Assembly (NCBI GenBank): GCA_947846985.1 | Contig: CANTUZ010000002.1 | Coordinates: 157,787,389 to 157,851,388, forward strand | Direction of reading: 5' to 3' | Source: Fratercula arctica | Taxonomy: Eukaryota; Chordata; Aves; Charadriiformes; Alcidae | Length of the DNA stretch: 64,000 nt | Shown: positions 39,531 through 51,957 of the stretch, piece by piece | Numbering within the stretch: position 1 is the stretch's first letter | How the letters are laid out: the number at the start of each line of letters is the position of its first letter | The notes under the pieces: generated by a model | Seen by the model: only the letters and a program-made list of their open reading frames with translations | Told to the model about the DNA's origin: nothing | The model's database searches: none | Made by a program: the position numbers and the translations under genes

Positions 39531-39883
39531 TTCCTGAGGATTCTCTTCTAGTACTGAGAAGCAAGTGCCACATCATAACTTTGTCTGCTGGTTCCAAATG
39601 GCTTTTGTCTTGATGCGTACGAAGAGGTAAACAAACATGCTACTGTTCAAACATCCTAACTAATTAGATACTCAACAGAACATTTGTAGGGATGCTGGGC
39701 TGTCATAATGTTGAAGGCTACTCTTTTTACATGATTCATGATTTGATTGCATGAAGAGCTAAGGGAGAGCTAAGTTCTTCGATGTTTGCTCACAAGAATA
39801 GCTGTTTTCTTTTTAGATGAAAACATGCTCAATTTGATAGCACTTTTTGCATGTACTGGAAGTAAGGATATAGCTGATCCCTG

Positions 39884-39899
39884 CCCCCCCCCCCCCCCC
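39884..39899 (+). repeat. Poly-C tract, 16 C
   Basis: An uninterrupted run of sixteen C follows CTG and is followed by ACCCCG. It is the second member of the poly-C cluster in intron 4. Confidence 0.9.
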
Positions 39900-40236
39900 A
39901 CCCCGTGCTCCCTTTGTCATATATCTTACTTTTCCTCATTGAGCTTGATTCACCTGATGTTGTAATAAATGGAGCAAGCTTATAAAAACCTAGCCATTCC
40001 CCTGTTGCTGTTAAGCCAGTGGAATTATGGACTGATAATGAGCAATTCCATTTATTGGTTCTATACTTCTCCATCTCAGTTTTTGATCATTGCATCTGTA
40101 TTGTACTGAGCTGAACTGATGCTACATAATCTTTTCTGAACTGTGGGATCAAGCCAACACTGTCTTAATTTCCCTTTTGGCTTTTCAAATGTAGTCTTAT
40201 CAGAATGGTTCTAAATGCCTTAATCTCTTCCCCCTG

Positions 40237-40258
40237 CCCCCCCCCCCCCCCCCCCCCC
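40237..40258 (+). repeat. Poly-C tract, 22 C
   Basis: A run of twenty-two C is preceded by CTCTTCCCCCTG and followed by ATATCCCC. It is the longest of the three poly-C tracts. In RNA such tracts are targets of hnRNP K and PCBP proteins. Confidence 0.9.
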
Positions 40259-41209
40259 ATATCCCCTTGCAGCAGCCAATCCAGGCAGCAAGAAGGAGCA
40301 CTTGGTCCTCTCTAGAACTACCATTTGGTTAACTGCTGACAAATGCGATGTGATTTTTACTTTCTATAAGGTCTGTTGTGGCTTTCTTAGCAAATTATCA
40401 GTTTTCTTTAAAGTAAGAAGTCCTGTTATTGGTATATATGGTTAGATCTTAATTTGTGTTCTCCTTAAAATGTAAACTAACTGTGTCTTCCAACAACTTC
40501 AGATGCTGATTGTAATTGATGAATATGGTCACTGTTCAGTTTTCAGATCATGCCTGAATAAATGAATCACAACTGGTGTTAGAATGTAGGATACAAAATA
40601 TCCTTGTTGTAGCTGACTATAGCAAAAATGCCTTAGCTTCTCTTCTTGAATCTTTTAAGATCCACAAACAAGCACCTTCGCAGTGAAGTTCAGCCTCCAG
40701 CAGCTGCAGTGGTGTACTTTCCTTTAAACTATTGGTATAACTCAAACAAGACATGAAACCTAACTGGAATTTATTTGGCTGTGCTTAAGTTGCCTTGATT
40801 CTCACCTGTCTTCTGCAGGTAGAACTGTGGTTTCTGACTTCAGGTATATTCTTTCGTCTTCCTTGAAGTGAGCCAATCCCTTCATTTTGGCTATTTCAGC
40901 AGTCAGTTCAACTGTTAGATTGATGGCTGTTGTGCTTGGTATTAATTTATCCCAGAGTTACTTCTGTCACTTAAAACAAGAAGCCAAGTACTTCCACCCT
41001 CACCTCTGGGTCCTGTATTATACCGTGATTACTGCAGCTTTGGCCAATAGGACTTTTCTTAGTCTATGTCGCTTAATTTTTGAGTAGTGGTAGTCATTCT
41101 TCTTTTGACAGCCACAACATTAATTATGCTTTGTTGTTGGTTACCCGAGTTACTTGTCTTTCATATCTTTAAAGCTATGTATAGAAATATCTTTGAGAGA
41201 ACAGTCTTT

Positions 41210-41722
41210 AGAATCATAGAATCATAGAACCATAGGGTTGGAAGGGACCTCTGGAGATCATCTAGTCCAACCCCCCTGCCAGAGCAGGGTCACCTAGAGC
41301 AGGTTACACAGGAACATGTCCAGGCGGGTTTTGAATGTCTCCAGAGATGGAGACTCCACCACCTCTCTGGGCAGCCTGTCCAGTGCTCTGCCACCCTCAG
41401 GGTAAAGAAGTTCCTCCTCATGTTTAGGTGGAACTTCTTGTGCTCAAGTTTGTGCCCATTGCCTCTTGTCCTGTCCCCGGGCACTACTGAAAAGAGCCTG
41501 GTCCCATCCTCCTGACACCCACCCTTTAAGTATAAGTGTTGATAAGATCCCCCCTCAGCTGTCTTTTTTCCAGACTGAAGAGACACAAATCCCTCAGCCT
41601 TTCCTCATAAGAGAGGTGTTCCAGTCCCCTAATCATCTTGGTAGCCCTCTGCTGCACCCTCTCCAGCAGTTCCCTGTCCTTCTGGAACCGGGGAGCCCAG
41701 AACTGGACACAGTTAGGAGTCC
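41210..41722 (-). mobile_element. CR1 LINE 3' fragment, second subfamily
   Basis: The plus strand starts AGAATCATAGAATCATAGAA (octamer repeats of the CR1 end). It continues GGGTTGGAAGGGACCTCTGG, GAGATCATCTAGTCCAACCC, a CACCTAGAGCAGGTTACACA block and GTCCAGGCGGGTTTTGAATG. It runs on through GGGTAAAGAAGTTCCTCCTC and CCTCAGCCTTTCCTCATAAG to GGGGAGCCCAGAACTGGACA. The AGAGCAGG...CACAGGAACATGTCC segment differs from the other copies here, so it is another CR1 subfamily. At 513 bases it is among the longest and least broken in the window. Confidence 0.95.
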
Positions 41723-41974
41723 ATTTACAACATGAGCAGAATTTACAAGTTTCTTTTCCTAAAGTCTACCTTGCCTCCTGCATGTTCAGTTTATAAGATG
41801 TGATGATGAAAGTGTTTAATGGCATTTGGAAGAGCTGGTGGGCTTTGCAAACTCACTTCTCTTTAAACAAGCTGGTGAAAATTGTGTTTGTATAAAGGTG
41901 GCTGGAAACCTGGTAAATATTTTTTGCTTACTGCTGGGATAAAGACTACTTCAGTTTTTTGCAAAACTGTGTAG

Positions 41975-42085
41975 GGTTTTGCAGGGATCTGTCCTAACAT
42001 TCAATCGGAAGTTTTTACTAATAGTTTGAATGATGAATTGGAATAAGGTCTCAAGTTACAGATGATCCCAAGGAGAGCTGCTGCT
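41975..42085 (+). mobile_element. Decayed sense-strand CR1 fragment
   Basis: TTTTGCAGGGATCTGTCC, then TAGTTTGAATGATGAATTGG and TTACAGATGATCCCAAGG keep the order of the CR1 ORF2 region that reads GGATCAGTCCTGGG, AATATCTTTATTAATGATCTGG and GCAGATGATACCAAG in better copies. It is heavily diverged and lies between two antisense CR1 copies. Confidence 0.5.
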
Positions 42086-42499
42086 GGTGTATTGATCAAG
42101 ATTCATCTTTGCTGGTTGGTTTCTGCTGCTAAATAGGGGATGATCTCAGGTTGACAGTTGTGAGTTAAATTTCAGAACCTATTTAAGACAGTTTGGACAT
42201 AATGCTTTTAGTGCCACTATTTTAACTTAGTAACTATCTTCAGCAATTGTGTGTAAAGGAAAAATTTCTTCTGTTTGTGGAAGCTAGGGGAAGCAGAATG
42301 TTTCAAGGATAACAGATCTTTTGAGTTCAGAGATGTCTTAATCTCCTTTCAGGTTGTGGAGTTCTGTTCCAGTGAGTTGTCTGTTCCAAGGCTGCCTGAT
42401 GATGTTTTTGGTACCTGCCTAGTGCATATGTGTAATAAAATCAGATTTCCAATATCAGAAGTATCACTTCATTCTTACTAGAGGACCTATTGATATTTT

Positions 42500-42907
42500 A
42501 GAATCATAGAATGGTTCGGGTTGGAAGGGACCTTAAAGATCATCTAGTTCCAACCCCCCTGCCCTGGGCAGGGACACCTCCCACAGTACTCCAGGTGGGG
42601 TCTCACCAGATCAGAGTAGAGGGACAGAATCACCTCCCTCGACCTGCTGACCATGGTTCTTTTGATGCAGCCCAGGACGCAGTTGGCTCTCTGGGCTTCA
42701 AGCACACATTGCCAGCTCATGTTGAGCTTCTCATCCACCAGCACCCCCAAGTCCTTCTCCTCAGGGCTGCTCTCAAGCTGTTCTCTGCCCAGCCTGTATT
42801 TGTGCTTGGGATTGCCATGACCCAGGTGCAGGACCTTGCACTTGGCCTGGTTGAACTTCATGAGGTTTGCACAGGCCCACCTCTCAAGCCTGTCAAGGTC
42901 CCTCTAG
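42500..42907 (-). mobile_element. Rearranged CR1: 3' tail joined to ORF2 C-terminal region
   Basis: From 42500 to about 42584 the sequence is the antisense CR1 3' tail. It then jumps directly to antisense ORF2 (from AGTACTCCAGGTGGGGTCTC), skipping the 3' UTR body. On the minus strand 42544-42861 stays open for 105 codons and shows the C-terminal reverse-transcriptase region motifs [35 protein letters not shown] and LVRPHLEYC. The 174-codon plus-strand frame over the same bases is a shadow. The fragment is relic LINE sequence with no start or catalytic core. Confidence 0.92.
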
Positions 42908-43801
42908 AAGGCACTTTCATACTTAGTGTGTATGTATCACAGAGTAAAGTGTTTCTTTTTCTGATTCACCTTTACAGATGCATTTTTGACTTCAAGTGGA
43001 GGAAAAATAGCAGAAAAATGTGCAGCTCAAGTTGATTGCTGTATCTGTTTTATTCCTGTGTGATGTGCTAGTTTTGGAGGTTGGCTCAAGGTTCCTGAAA
43101 AGACTCTTGTGTCTCTTTCAGAAGTACCATATTAATTCCATGTAAATAACTTCAGCTTTCTTTTTGATAGGCCTTGAGAGAGGATTTGTGTAGAACAAGA
43201 AACAAGCCATGTGTCTTCAAACTGTTTATCCTTGCATGTTCTGAAACTGAAACTTTTGGAGCTCTTATTACTAGATAATAGTGCATGCTTGTATTGTATG
43301 AATGTCACTGTTTATTCTTTCTTTAACTCCCAATTTTAAAAGTGGAGATGTCTAATCTATTCCTTAGCTGTCAGGGGCTGTTCTCTACGGTGTATTTATT
43401 CTGTATGGCTTTGCAACATGAGGCAATGCAATTTTTCATGTTTTTAACACACTATTATTCTTCAGCTGGAACAACAAACCACAGCTCAGCTCAGAAATTG
43501 GACTTTTTTTGTTGTTTCTCCCTATCTACAGCATATTAACATTGACACTTTAATTGGTAAAGTTACATGGAGGTAATATGCAGTGGGGAAGAAAAACATG
43601 CCCAAGCAAAAACTGCAGCTATATCTATAATTTTTGAATTTTTTAACTGAATAATATGCCTGTAATACTTTGCATATTTGACTTTTTCAATAGGATGTTC
43701 AACTTTTTTAAGAGGAAACTTTTAGGAGCAGTGTTTGTTGATACTAACTTTGTGTGGTGGTTGAACTGTTTGGGCTTCTTTCTCTCTGCCCCCTGTTTTA
43801 G

Positions 43802-43941
43802 GACTACAATGATGAAATCAGACAGGCACAGCTTCAAGAATTAACATATTTAAATGGTGGTTCAGAAAATGCAGAAGTTCCAGTAGTTCGCGGAAAACCA
43901 TCTATTCGAGCAAGAGGAGTACCAGTTCCTGCTTTGTCCAG
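43802..43941 (+). CDS. KHDRBS3: KHDRBS3 exon 5: QUA2 and start of RG-rich linker
   Basis: This 140-base exon gives 46 codons plus two bases of a split Arg codon (about residues 158-204). It begins [20 protein letters not shown], the QUA2 extension that follows the KH domain, then [19 protein letters not shown] and VPVPALS. The acceptor has a long pyrimidine tract ending CCCCTGTTTTAG. The donor TCCAG/GTATCT lacks G at +5 and is weak. Compared with mammals as recalled, the differences are all after QUA2 (Asp to Glu, TLRTRG to SIRARG, APAIT to VPALS). Skipping it alone would shift the frame; skipping exons 5 and 6 together would not. Confidence 0.97.
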
Positions 43942-46900
43942 GTATCTCAGTTGCTGTGGAATTCAATTTGTGTATACTTTAAGCTTCTTCCTTCAAATAC
44001 AAAAGAACCCACAGAGTACAATAGTGAAATATGTGAAGGACACCCAAAATAAGAGCAAAAGATAAGGGAAACAAAACTTGATTTGTTGAAGGCAGTATAG
44101 CTTAAACTGAATTAACAATGGGTGCTGAAATTTCTCTTAAATTTGACTGGTACCTAAGTGAAGAAACAATGTAAACTGGTTTTCAGTCTTACTGTGAGCA
44201 GCACAGCAAGACTGCTTCTGTGCTGCTTGGCTTGTACTGACTTCTAATTTTCAGTTGCTCCTTAGGTGTGTGTAGGGTCTGTGTATTGGCCCTATGGAGC
44301 TCATGGCTCTGCAACTGGTAAATCTTGCCTCGATTGACATGAATTTCAGATCCATTTCTCTAACTTACAGAATATACATATTTTACTATATTAAAGTTTT
44401 TATAGTCCTGATAAAATACTGTTATGGCAGTGTTTTGGAGGTAGAATTTGAATTTAGTCTCACCTGCATTGTGCTTTTTTTCATAAAAAAAGGGGCTTTT
44501 GTTTGAGTTAGGAATAGACAAGTCTACTGCTGCTTTTGCTTTATTTCTCTGACACAGGAGATGTTTCATTTTTACACTAGCATCCCCAATCTTCCTTGCA
44601 GTACTGAGATGACAGCTTCAACTCCTTTGAGTCCTGAAGTGTGAAAACAAAGGAAATTAAGTGCATAACTGTTTGTTACAGTACAGAGATTGTGGCTGCA
44701 GTTTTCTACGGTGAACTCTTTTCCTTCAGTGGTAGCTATGGTGCTTATTAATGCAAGCTTTAAACTTATTTTAGCTTTTTAAATAACTTCAAAATATCCT
44801 GAAGTGTCTTAACTCAGATCAAGCATGTTAGGAAAAAAACCACTAGGAATTATTCCATTTATACAGCTGTTCAGTTACATGTATCCTATAATAACGATTG
44901 CAGATGCAATGCAGAATTAATGTTACTTTAGAGAACTTTAACTTACTGTTGGTTGTATCCTGTAAGAATATAATATTTGCTCTAAAACAAAGTTTCGTTC
45001 TTATATTACACAATACTAGTTAAGAATATATCTATTCTACTCTTCTTGATTTAATGTTGTTCGGAGTAGCAGTAATTATATAGCAAGGTTCACATCTTTA
45101 GCACTGTTATCAGCCATACAAAAGTGCTTGCAAATTAGAGATCTCATTTGATTTTGGAGTTGAGTTTTTTTGCTAATTTCACTTCAGTTCTTAAATACCT
45201 GTTGTTAACTTTCCTGTAGATGTTTGTAACAGCTCAGCTAGAGATGCTAACTGGAGACACGGTTTTATTTCATGTTTCCTTAATTTTTTGTATGTCCTTA
45301 AGCTAGTGTTTGATACAGAAGTTATTGTTTGGTCTGATCTTGTCACTAAAGTGTCGTACCTGATTTCCACTACTAGTATCTAGCACATGAATGCATAATT
45401 AAATTTTCATGCTACTGAATTTCTCACATTGCTAGTTTCAACCTCTGGATTTTGGTGAATTATTTTTTCAAACCTGCAATTTATATAAGACAATACATGT
45501 GGTTAGGTAGCTCACAAAATCATTTGTAGTTCATCCTATTGGCCTACAACTATTGAAGTGTCTTCAGGATAAATTTAAAAGTTATTAGTGTTTGGTTTAG
45601 AGATGACAGCTAAAAACTGTATTTGTCATCTGCTTTTTTTATATATGTTCTAAAGAAAAGTTTGACTTGTCCTTATTTCCCCTCAAACTAAAGGGCTCTG
45701 TTACCATAAAAGATTCCTTAAGTGAAATTTGATGCCGTGGCTACTGCGATACTAGAGCCATTGAGTTAAAGATCTTAAGCTCACTTGTAATGCTCTGATT
45801 CTTTTTTAGCAAAAATTGATTTCACTGAGTAATGCTTTTGTTGCAGGAAGGCTTTGTTAAAGGCTTTGTCTTAGTGCTAAATAAAACACAATTTTAGTAG
45901 CAAGCATCCCTGAGATATCCAGGAGAAACTGAAGCAAAGCTTGAAAAGACTTGTAAAAGGAAGTCTAAAACCTCCATCCTAACCTCTCTTTATACTCCAT
46001 AGAATATTTTTAAGATACTAGCCTTGATACATGAAACATCCTGTTGAAGATGCAATAACTGAGTGTTTAAAATCCCAATTTTAAGCCTTTATTATTCCTG
46101 AATAGTTTCACTTAAAAGAACCAAAGTACTAATTTATGCCTTTTTTTTACTCCTTGTCAGACATGTTGAAACTGGAGATAATGCATCTTATCAAGTGTCT
46201 TCTTTTAAGAAGACTTGTTACGTGTATGTTTAGCTCTATACCAAAAGTTTTCTTTGTAGACAACAATTTGTTTGTGTTTGCATACAAAATTCTAGCTTGT
46301 GCGCAGGTATTCCTGTATATGGTAAGTAAATTCCTAATGGTTGTGGCTTGGTATTTTTTTATTCTGTTACTTCTGGCTTGTTCCAGATTTTCTTGACTGC
46401 ATTTTATGACTAGAGCCAAGTAAAATTTTGCGGGTGAGTGGATGGAATTCGATGTAGAAGGGCTGTATGTGTTTTGAGCTTTACCTGTAGGAATATGCTT
46501 TTCTCATCACTGATCTTGGGTAAAGAGCTGCTTCCTTCTGCCCTCTTGCCCCCATTTTTATTTTTCTTTGTCCCAATCCAGTTAAAGATGACCTTCAACT
46601 CTAATCACAGCACTTCTATTTTGTGATGTTTATGCTGAGCACTTAACCTCTTTAGGTAGCACCTAAAGTGCACTCTTCTGTGCAACAAGACAAGGGACAT
46701 GAGACTTTCCCTGGTGAAAGTCTGGTTTTCATTCCTTTTTTTATTGTAAACTGACATTATTCTTAAATGTTTTTTTGGAGGCAACTGTATAAAATGAAGA
46801 ATAATACCAGTTACTACTTAATTGATTGTGCTAGCAAGCTTAGAGGATCCATGATGTTTAATGTGATGCTGTTACAGTGAGTAGCTAACAAGATCTACCT

Positions 46901-47260
46901 CTTGGAATCAGTGTTTCTTTAATGCATTTGAATTCCCATCCTGAATCAGTGCAATGTAAGTGATAATACTACTGAAATGTGAATTGAGATTTCTGATTAA
47001 CTGAAGACTGCAAATAAACACATGTTAATACATGTTAATGTACACCTGTAAGACATTTTACCAATAAAGTAGCATTTCCTCTAAAACCTCACATTCCTAT
47101 CTTCAGAATAAATAAAAATAAGATTTAAAGATCAATCAATTCTTACTCAAAATAAATTAAATTGTAGAGGGCAATAATAGTAAGTCTAAGAACATGGAAA
47201 AATCTTCCTTGCTGGGGTAGGGAAACCAATTCATGTCACTTATAGCTGGAAAGCAGTGCT

Positions 47261-47600
47261 AGAATTGTAGAATGGTTTGGGTTGGAAGGGACCTTAAAGA
47301 TCATCTAGTTCCAACCCCCTGCCCTGGGCAGGGACACCTCCCACCAGACCAGGCTGCTCAAAGCCCCATCCAGCCTGGCCTTGAACACCTCCAGGGATGG
47401 GGTGGCCACAGTGTCTCTGGGCAACCTGGGCCAGTGTCTCACCACCCTCATCACAAAGAATTTCTTCCTTACGTCCAATCTAAACTTACTGTTTTTCAGT
47501 TTAAAACTGTTGTTCCTCGTCCTGTGATTATAGGCCCTGGTAAAAAGCATCTCTCCATTTTTCTTATAAGCAGTGCCCCTTAGGTATTGAAAGGCCACAA
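47261..47600 (-). mobile_element. CR1 LINE 3' fragment
   Basis: The plus strand reads AGAATTGTAGAATGGTTTGG, GTTGGAAGGGACCTTAAAGA, GACCAGGCTGCTCAAAGCCC, a GGGCAACCTGGGCCAGTGTC block, AATTTCTTCCTTACGTCCAA and a CTGTTGTTCCTCGTCCTGTG block, ending TAGGTATTGAAAGGCCACAA. It is antisense to KHDRBS3. The minus-strand 141-codon frame over it is untranslated-region sequence and not a gene. Confidence 0.95.
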
Positions 47601-50600
47601 TACAGGAGAGCTGGTTGGGCTCACTCCCCAGGTAGAGAGCAATTGTATTTGAAAGCAGATATTTTAGTTTCACTAAGATGAGGGGAGGAAAAAGTAATTT
47701 CTCACAGAGCCAACAGGTAGGAATAGTCAAAGAAACTGCAAAATTCTTGTTTATTGCATGAGATTGTAGGGTTTTTTTGTTACTTTTCCCCTTTATTTTT
47801 ATTCATATTTCAGTGTATGCATGGCTGGGATCCTAATGGTTAAGTGATTGTCAGTCTGTCAGGGACAAACAGAACTGTTACAGAAGTTGTAGGTTAGAAT
47901 TTGCTGTCTTACACCTCAAAGTAAGTGATGTGGATCACTGCTGTAATGTGTTCACAACTTCCAGTTGTTCTTTGCTAGTCACGGGATCAAACTTAGCTCA
48001 TTCCTGTTGTATGCCCGCAATCAACTGGTTTCTTTTTTTTGAAGAGTAACTTCTTGTTGACAACACATAGGACTGCAAAAGATTCTGTAGCACAAAAAAT
48101 ATTTGGCAAAGCCAATTCAGGATCCAGAACAAAGGCAGGTATTATGTTCAGTGTGTTTTGTTTCCTTAGTCTTGTGATAAATCTTTTTTCAAAAAATTGA
48201 AACATGAACATACATATTGCTGTTTTCAAATAAAAATGTGAAATAAAACTTGTGTAAGAGGGTTAACTTCAATGGTGACTTGTTTGTTTGGTTCTTTTTT
48301 TTTAAAGATGAAAAGACAGGAATCCTAGCTCTGTGAGTGGTACCTGGATATCAGTGTTCAATATTTTGGTACTGACACTTTGAAATAACAGGTCTGTTAT
48401 TTTTCAGATGTCTAATATAAAACGTGAGCAAAAATATTTACTGCTTGAGGAACACTGACTGCAGTTGGCTGTGCTCAAAGGAAGAAAAAATACCAACATC
48501 TGCTAACAAACTTGTTAGATCCATTTATTGAACAGTTTAAATCCTTGCAGATGTATGGAACTGTGAATGCTAAAATTAAAGTATTTCAAGTGTTTCCTCA
48601 TTCAATAATACAGTTTAGGGAACTGGTCCTAAATTTCACAATTATTTTTAAAGCTATTATGTTTATTACCCCTTCTTCTGCAGGGGAACTATTGAGAAGG
48701 AGCTTCATACCACAAACTCATTTAATTGTTGTTCTTTTGCAAAAACAAATGAAGGGAAGCTGTGAACTGACCCTGGCTGTGATTTTGTAATTAGAGCAAT
48801 TTTACTAACTCAGTCATCCAGTGAAAGGAGAAACTTGAAATAAAAAAAAAAAAATCAGTATAATACAAGAGAGAATAAAGTGAAAAGATAAAGGAAGGGA
48901 GTATTGGCTAGATGCTGTGCCTGCTATGGTCAAGGGGAATAACTTAGTTTGCTGGAAAAGTCCTAGAAGCACTCTGGGACTACTATAAGGTAGATATGTC
49001 AAATTTTTGCTAAAAAAGGCCAAAGAGGAAGTCTTTGAGTAGTTTTCTGTGGATGTATTTAAGTTGTATGAGTTAGTAAAATATTATTTTTGTGACAATC
49101 AGTGATTAGGTTAGTAATTGTGAATTAATTCACAAGGCTCACAAATGTTCCAAGTCTAACCTAGTATAACGTGGGTCTGAGTGGTACTAGATTCTTTAGA
49201 ATGTCTTTTCACACATTAAACTCTTTATTCAAATGGTAAGAGATTAATCAGTTACAAAATGTATTCTTAAGTAATATTTTAACTGTACACAGTAAGGTAC
49301 ACTTTTCACTTTTTTATACATTAATTTCCCTTCTATAATTACTATACTATATTTACAAATCACACTAGCACATTCTAACACTTTTGTGAGAGGCTAGTTC
49401 TTCCATTCTTTAATGTATTTATGATAGCTTTATAGAAATTTAGTGCTTCACTTATTTTCCTTTTCCTCTCATACTATATTGGAAGTATAAATAATGAAAT
49501 AGCCTTATGGGGAGAAGATTCAAGTTTCAACAAAAATAGTTTTCATGACACTATCCAAGAGATGCTGTGACATGAGAGTTAAATTTGATTATTTCCCCCC
49601 ACTATTTTGGTTCACTGTTCAGTGTGTAGTGAAAACAAAAGATATTAAATGAGTTACTGGGATTTGCTTTATTTGTTCTAGTCCATGGTACCTGGATTGA
49701 AAAAGACCTTTTCGCTGCAGAGCCTAGAAGTTAATTATATAGCAATGAGGGTAATTTAACCAGCTAAATTACTGGTGTGTTTAAGGGGGAAGGGTTAACT
49801 TCCTTCACTGGATTCACCACTGCCAGATTAATAAATTCAGGAAAACCAAAACCAAACTGATAATAAATTTCCAGTGTTCTCACACAGCTGTAGCAATCTG
49901 GTTTAGGGCACTAAAGTGTTTCTTTGAGGAGGACTCAATGTTCTGAAGTACATAGATGATCACTTTGTTGTTAAAGCATATCTGGAGGTGATACTGGCAT
50001 TTGGTTAGAAGCTAAGATTTACTGAGTATGTTGAAGTACTATCTATTTCACTACAGTGTTTAGTATAAAATACAGTTAATGGGTACTTAAGGAGTAGGAT
50101 TGCCTTCATGCAAAGAAATCTGTGAGATTCTGGATAATATACTGATGTAAGATTCAGATAAATAGAGGGTTTTTTTTTACAAATGTAGCGAAGAGCAAGC
50201 CAAGCACTAGTACCTCCTGTGATGCTTCAGTACTTGTGTATTTGCAGTATCATAAATCTGAGGGATCACAGGCAAGGACCTTTTTATTTCAGGTGTCCTG
50301 GAAATATGGCACATTAACTCTTTTTCAAAGTACGCAATCAAAGTATACGAAAAGCTTGAAGATGGATATGTGGGGCTTTCAGTGCCCATTTGTGTACACC
50401 ATTAGCCTGGATATATTGGCAGTCTCTGTACTGTAGATGATGTTCTTAATGGGCACTGGGGTAAAGAGGACATTCAAAAGACTTTAGAAAGGGAATGGGA
50501 TAACAGCATGGCAGTGAGGAAGGAAAATAAAGGCAAAAAGACCCTTTTTCTGTATTTCAGAATATGAGCAGGTAGTCAAGGCTGACATGGGTGACAAAAG

Positions 50601-50824
50601 AATTTTGATAATGTACAACTTCCAAGGTTTGGGGGTGATGCTTTGTGCTATATTTTTCCTTCTGTAACAAAGAAATAGTGGAAGGACTAAGGGGGCTAAC
50701 AGGCAAGGAGATGTATTGGGAGGCTGATCAAATTTCAGATTCAGGAACATTCTGATTGAAGGTTCATGTAGCACAGTTTTCCTTATCAAAAGGAAAAGTT
50801 ATTTCCAGTAGTTGTGCTGATTGT

Positions 50825-51830
50825 CATGCTTGACCAACATGATAGCGTTCTGCGGTGAAGTGAGCAGTGGCTATTGTCTGCTGTGACTTCAGGAAGGCTG
50901 TCTCCCGTAAGATCCTCATAGAGAAACTGTTGAGGTATAGGCTGGATGAGGAGACAGGTGGATTGAAATTTGGCTGAATGGCTGAGCCCAGAGGATGGTG
51001 ATCAGTGGTATAAAGTCCAACTGGAGGCCAGTAACAAGCAGTGTACTGCAGGGGTCAGTGCTGGGTCCAGCCTGTTTAATGGTCTGGATGATGGGGCAGA
51101 GTGTACCCTCAGCAAGTCTGCAGGTGTAGGAAGTACAGAACTAGGAGTAGTGGGTGATATGCTTGAGGGTTGTGCTGCCCTCCACAGGGACCTTGACAGG
51201 CTGGAGAAATGGCCTGACAGGAGCCCCGTGAAGCTCAATGAGGGGAATTGCAAAGTCCTGCACTGTGGGGAAAAACAACCCTGTGCTGGAGGCCACCCAG
51301 CTGGAAAACAGCTTGGCAGGAAAGGACCTGGGTGATCCTTTTGAGTTGAATGTGAGCCAGCAATGTGCACTTGCTGGAAAGAAGGCTAATGGTATCCTGG
51401 GCTGCATTAGTGTTGCTGGGAGGCTGAGGGAGGTGATCCTTCCCCTCTACTCATCACTGGTGAGACCACACCTGGAGGGTGGTATCCATTTCTGGGCTCC
51501 CCGGTTCAAGAGGAATATGGGCATATACTGCAGAGGTCAGCCAAGGGCCACAAAGATGATGAAGGGTATGGAGCATCTCTTCTGTGAGGAAAACCTGGCA
51601 GCTGGGACTGTTCAGCCTAAAGAAGAGAAGGCTCTTTTGGGTGGCACCTTGTGACAGGACACTGGCATACGTTGCCCAGAGGCTATGGATTCTCCATCTT
51701 TGGAGACATTCAAAAACCACAAACATGGTCATGGGCAACTGTTTCTAGGTGGCTGTGCTTGAGCAGGAGGCTGGATCAGATGACCTCCAGCAGTCCCTTC
51801 AAACCTTGACCGTTCTGTTATTCAGTGATC
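50825..51830 (+). mobile_element. CR1 LINE, about 1 kb, sense orientation (ORF2 end and 3' UTR)
   Basis: Starts at CATGCTTGACCAACATGATA and runs through CTGCAGGGGTCAGTGCTGGG, GGGACCTTGACAGGCTGGAG, a TGAGCCAGCAATGTGCACTT block and GGTGAGACCACACCTGGAGG to the 3' UTR end (TGACCTCCAGCAGTCCCTTC, then TTCTGTTATTCAGTGAT). It is the longest CR1 here and the only clear one in the same direction as KHDRBS3. Frameshifts break ORF2; open pieces at 50970-51335 and 51238-51654 are in different frames. Confidence 0.92.
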
Positions 51831-51957
51831 ATTTTTCACAGGACCGGTCATAGTGACTCAGTCCTTAGGGCAATCTGGTTTTATATTCTATCCCTTCACA
51901 TTGATATCCCCTGATTCTTACACTAGAAATAACTTCTGAATAATTCCTTATGTACCC

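Larger units (their letters stand above)
38134..43801 (+). other. KHDRBS3: KHDRBS3 intron 4 (5,668 bp)
   Basis: Runs from GTTAGT to a long pyrimidine tract ending CCCCTGTTTTAG. It holds three poly-C tracts (39.50, 39.88 and 40.24 kb) and three CR1 pieces (41.21-41.72, about 41.98-42.09 and 42.50-42.91 kb). The stretches 38.14-39.49, 40.27-41.2 and 42.91-43.75 kb show nothing beyond AT-rich intron. Confidence 0.9.

Noticed and set aside
42511..43035. Longest open frame in the window (174 codons, plus strand)
   Set aside because: It is the antisense of a CR1 fragment running into unique intron; no protein family resemblance.
47305..47730. 141-codon minus-strand frame
   Set aside because: Covers CR1 3' UTR sequence, which is non-coding, plus adjoining unique DNA.
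50970..51654. Overlapping frames of 121, 122 and 138 codons
   Set aside because: Pieces and shadows of a frameshifted CR1 ORF2; no intact gene.
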